This document shows positions 62,274 to 64,000 of a DNA stretch of 64,000 nucleotides, piece by piece; the stretch's first letter is position 1, and every line of letters starts with the position of its first letter. The DNA comes from Todiramphus chloris collaris. Its lineage: Eukaryota > Chordata > Aves > Coraciiformes > Alcedinidae. Below the pieces are notes generated by a model. That model was not told where the DNA came from and did no database searches. It saw nothing but the letters and a program-made list of their open reading frames with translations. The DNA lies in the NCBI GenBank assembly GCA_025345505.1, contig JANVCC010000021.1:1380905-1444904 (forward strand). Reading direction: 5' to 3'. A program made the translations under genes and the position numbers.

Positions 62274-63926
62274 TCAAAATACCCTTCAGAGCACCCCTGG
62301 CAGGGACTTGTCTGAGAGATCTGAATTCCAATCTCTACAACTCAAGCCAGCTATCATCCCTGCTAGATGTCCTACTGGGTAAAAAAGGTAACACTTGCCT
62401 TTTTGCCCCCCTTCTTTCTTGTCCTGGGAGTAGCTCAAAGTCTAGCTTTCCACTTCGGTTACTTGGATTGTACTTAAAATGTTGCAAATGTCTGGTAATA
62501 TTAACTATTATCTCATCAACATCCTTTCTAATGCTCAGTTTAGAGCTGATTTGATTAATCCTGGTCGGCAATTCAGGAGACATAACTTGTTGGCAAAGAT
62601 GTTAGAGCAGAGGCAGTCACTCAAACATTTTGGTACTGGCAGAGCAAAAGAGGAAGAGCAAAACCTGTGTGGTTCTTGCTTTCCCACCCAAGTTTGGGTT
62701 GGGAAGAGGGTGTGGATGGAAGTTCAGTTCCACCCTTCCCAGGCATCTGTCTCAAAGAGCAGAGGAGGAGCAGCAGGAAGCTGCTGTCTGCAGCAGAATG
62801 CTTGCTACGGAGGTTCACTGTTCTCCTCACTTGGAGGTGATAACGTAGGGATGTTTTCCTGAGCCTGAAATAACTACCTTATACATAGCCCATGGAAAGG
62901 GCCAAGTGGGGCTCTGAAATACCCTCTTGGCATTTCTGAAATGTTGGTATTTTTTGGCTCTCTTGTTGAGTTGTTAATAAAAGTAGTTTAATTCTGTTCT
63001 GGTTTGGGTTTGGTTTTTTTTTTTTTGCACAATTGACCTACATTTTCTCCCATATTTCTGAATTAAAAGGTACCGTGTTATAGACCCGAGTTTGGGAGAA
63101 GGAGGAAATGGGAAGAAAGGGCAAAACTATCGCCCATTCAGCATAGTTAATCCGAGCAGAAAAACGTTCACTTGGAATTTTACAAATGGTTTTCTGATCA
63201 TGCCTGCAAATCACGCCTGTGTAAACAAATTTGTCTTCTTACCTTAAAGCAGATTGTTCCTGATCATACACTTTGCACACTATCAAAACTGTCCTGCTTA
63301 GCTGTATTCGTTTTGCCTTATGTCCCTGCTGGGGTAGCTGACTGCACAGAAATTACAGCAGTACACTTCATAGCTGCTGCCTAAAACTTAGGAAGTCCTG
63401 CCTGCAGGTTTGCTTGCATCTGCTTGTTCAGTTGGTTTGGTTTTCCCTGGTACTGCTTATGAGTGGATGATGAACACTGCTGAGTATTTGCCTCTGATTT
63501 GCCTTCAGTCTGATCTACAGATGCTTGAAAAATCCCATCTGGCATCAGTACAGCAAGCCTTCTGATGTTAACCTCTTTTTCCCAGGGAGATAAAATTGCG
63601 TTCTCACTCCTAATGTCATCTGCTGGTATTTAGGCTGCTCTTGGTTTTGCTTGTGTGTTTGAAAACAAAGGCAGAATTCAGAGTCCATCTTTCCAGTTGG
63701 TGTTCCTGTCCATAGGTGCTCTGATGTAACCTGTGCACATGCACGTTTTAAAATAACCTTCCAGACCTGTGGTTCTTTTCCAGCCCACTCTCTGCACTGC
63801 AGGCAGCCTGAGTACCTTGTGCAAGGAGGCAGAAGCAGAGGAGCAGTCAGGGGGGGTGTATGACTTACCCTGGGGGACTTTTCCAGGACTGCCCTGTACT
63901 CTGACATGTAAACTGCATGCATAGTC
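62274..63926. other. Intronic DNA without recognised genes
   Basis: Unique sequence. Open frames at 62335-62862 (both strands) and 63545-63928 (-) overlap one another or lack recognisable domains. A T13 run lies near 63015-63027. Confidence 0.5.
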
Positions 63927-64000
63927 ATCCCTTCCCTTCCCTTCCCTTCCCTTCCCTTCCCTTCCCTTCCCTTCCCTTCCCTTCCCTTCCCTTCCCTTCC
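63927..64000 (+). repeat. (TTCCC)n microsatellite, cut by the window end
   Basis: About 14 uninterrupted copies of the pentamer ttccc up to the last base of the window; the true length is unknown. Confidence 0.97.

Noticed and set aside
63927..64000. (TTCCC)n as a telomeric or centromeric repeat
   Set aside because: The vertebrate telomere unit is TTAGGG; this is a simple pentamer microsatellite.

Overview
The window is vertebrate nuclear DNA, almost certainly from a bird. It holds about 28 fragments of CR1 (chicken repeat 1) LINEs, each recognisable by a 3' end close to 'ggtcccttccaac…attctatgattctatga'. It also has short AT-rich non-coding stretches, one strong CpG island and a typical bird gene start. 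A solo LTR resembling the ERVL-type LTRs of Neoaves points to a non-galliform bird; that part is inference.

The only gene I can name is the 5' end of GABRB3, the GABA-A receptor beta-3 subunit, on the + strand. Exons 1, 2 and 3 (6342-6421, 6589-6680, 6834-6901) are packed into 560 bp inside a CpG island at roughly 5740-7340. They encode residues 1-80: the signal peptide, the N-terminal helix and the start of the extracellular ligand-binding domain. Exon 4 is not in the window, so everything from 6902 to 64000 is the first 57 kb of intron 3.

Layout: 1-5740 is intergenic DNA upstream of GABRB3, with a large antisense CR1 (3407-4440) and two short sequences that have inverted partners elsewhere. 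5740-7340 is the CpG island, promoter, 5'UTR and exons 1-3. 8297-8396 is a 100-N assembly gap beside a C22 tract. 8400-16300 is nearly repeat-free intron. 16300-62300 is intron with CR1 fragments on both strands, a few microsatellites and one solo LTR (61099-61602). The window ends in a (TTCCC)n tract.

There is no sign of a bacterial, viral or otherwise exotic gene system. The most notable observations are: a 264-bp stretch that is base-for-base identical, in inverted orientation, between two otherwise diverged CR1 copies (46828-47091 and 59291-59554); a non-CR1 sequence attached to CR1 3' ends that occurs at both ends of the window; a small minisatellite that seems to have grown out of CR1 coding sequence; and two unrecognised minus-strand open frames with coding-like composition inside intron 3.
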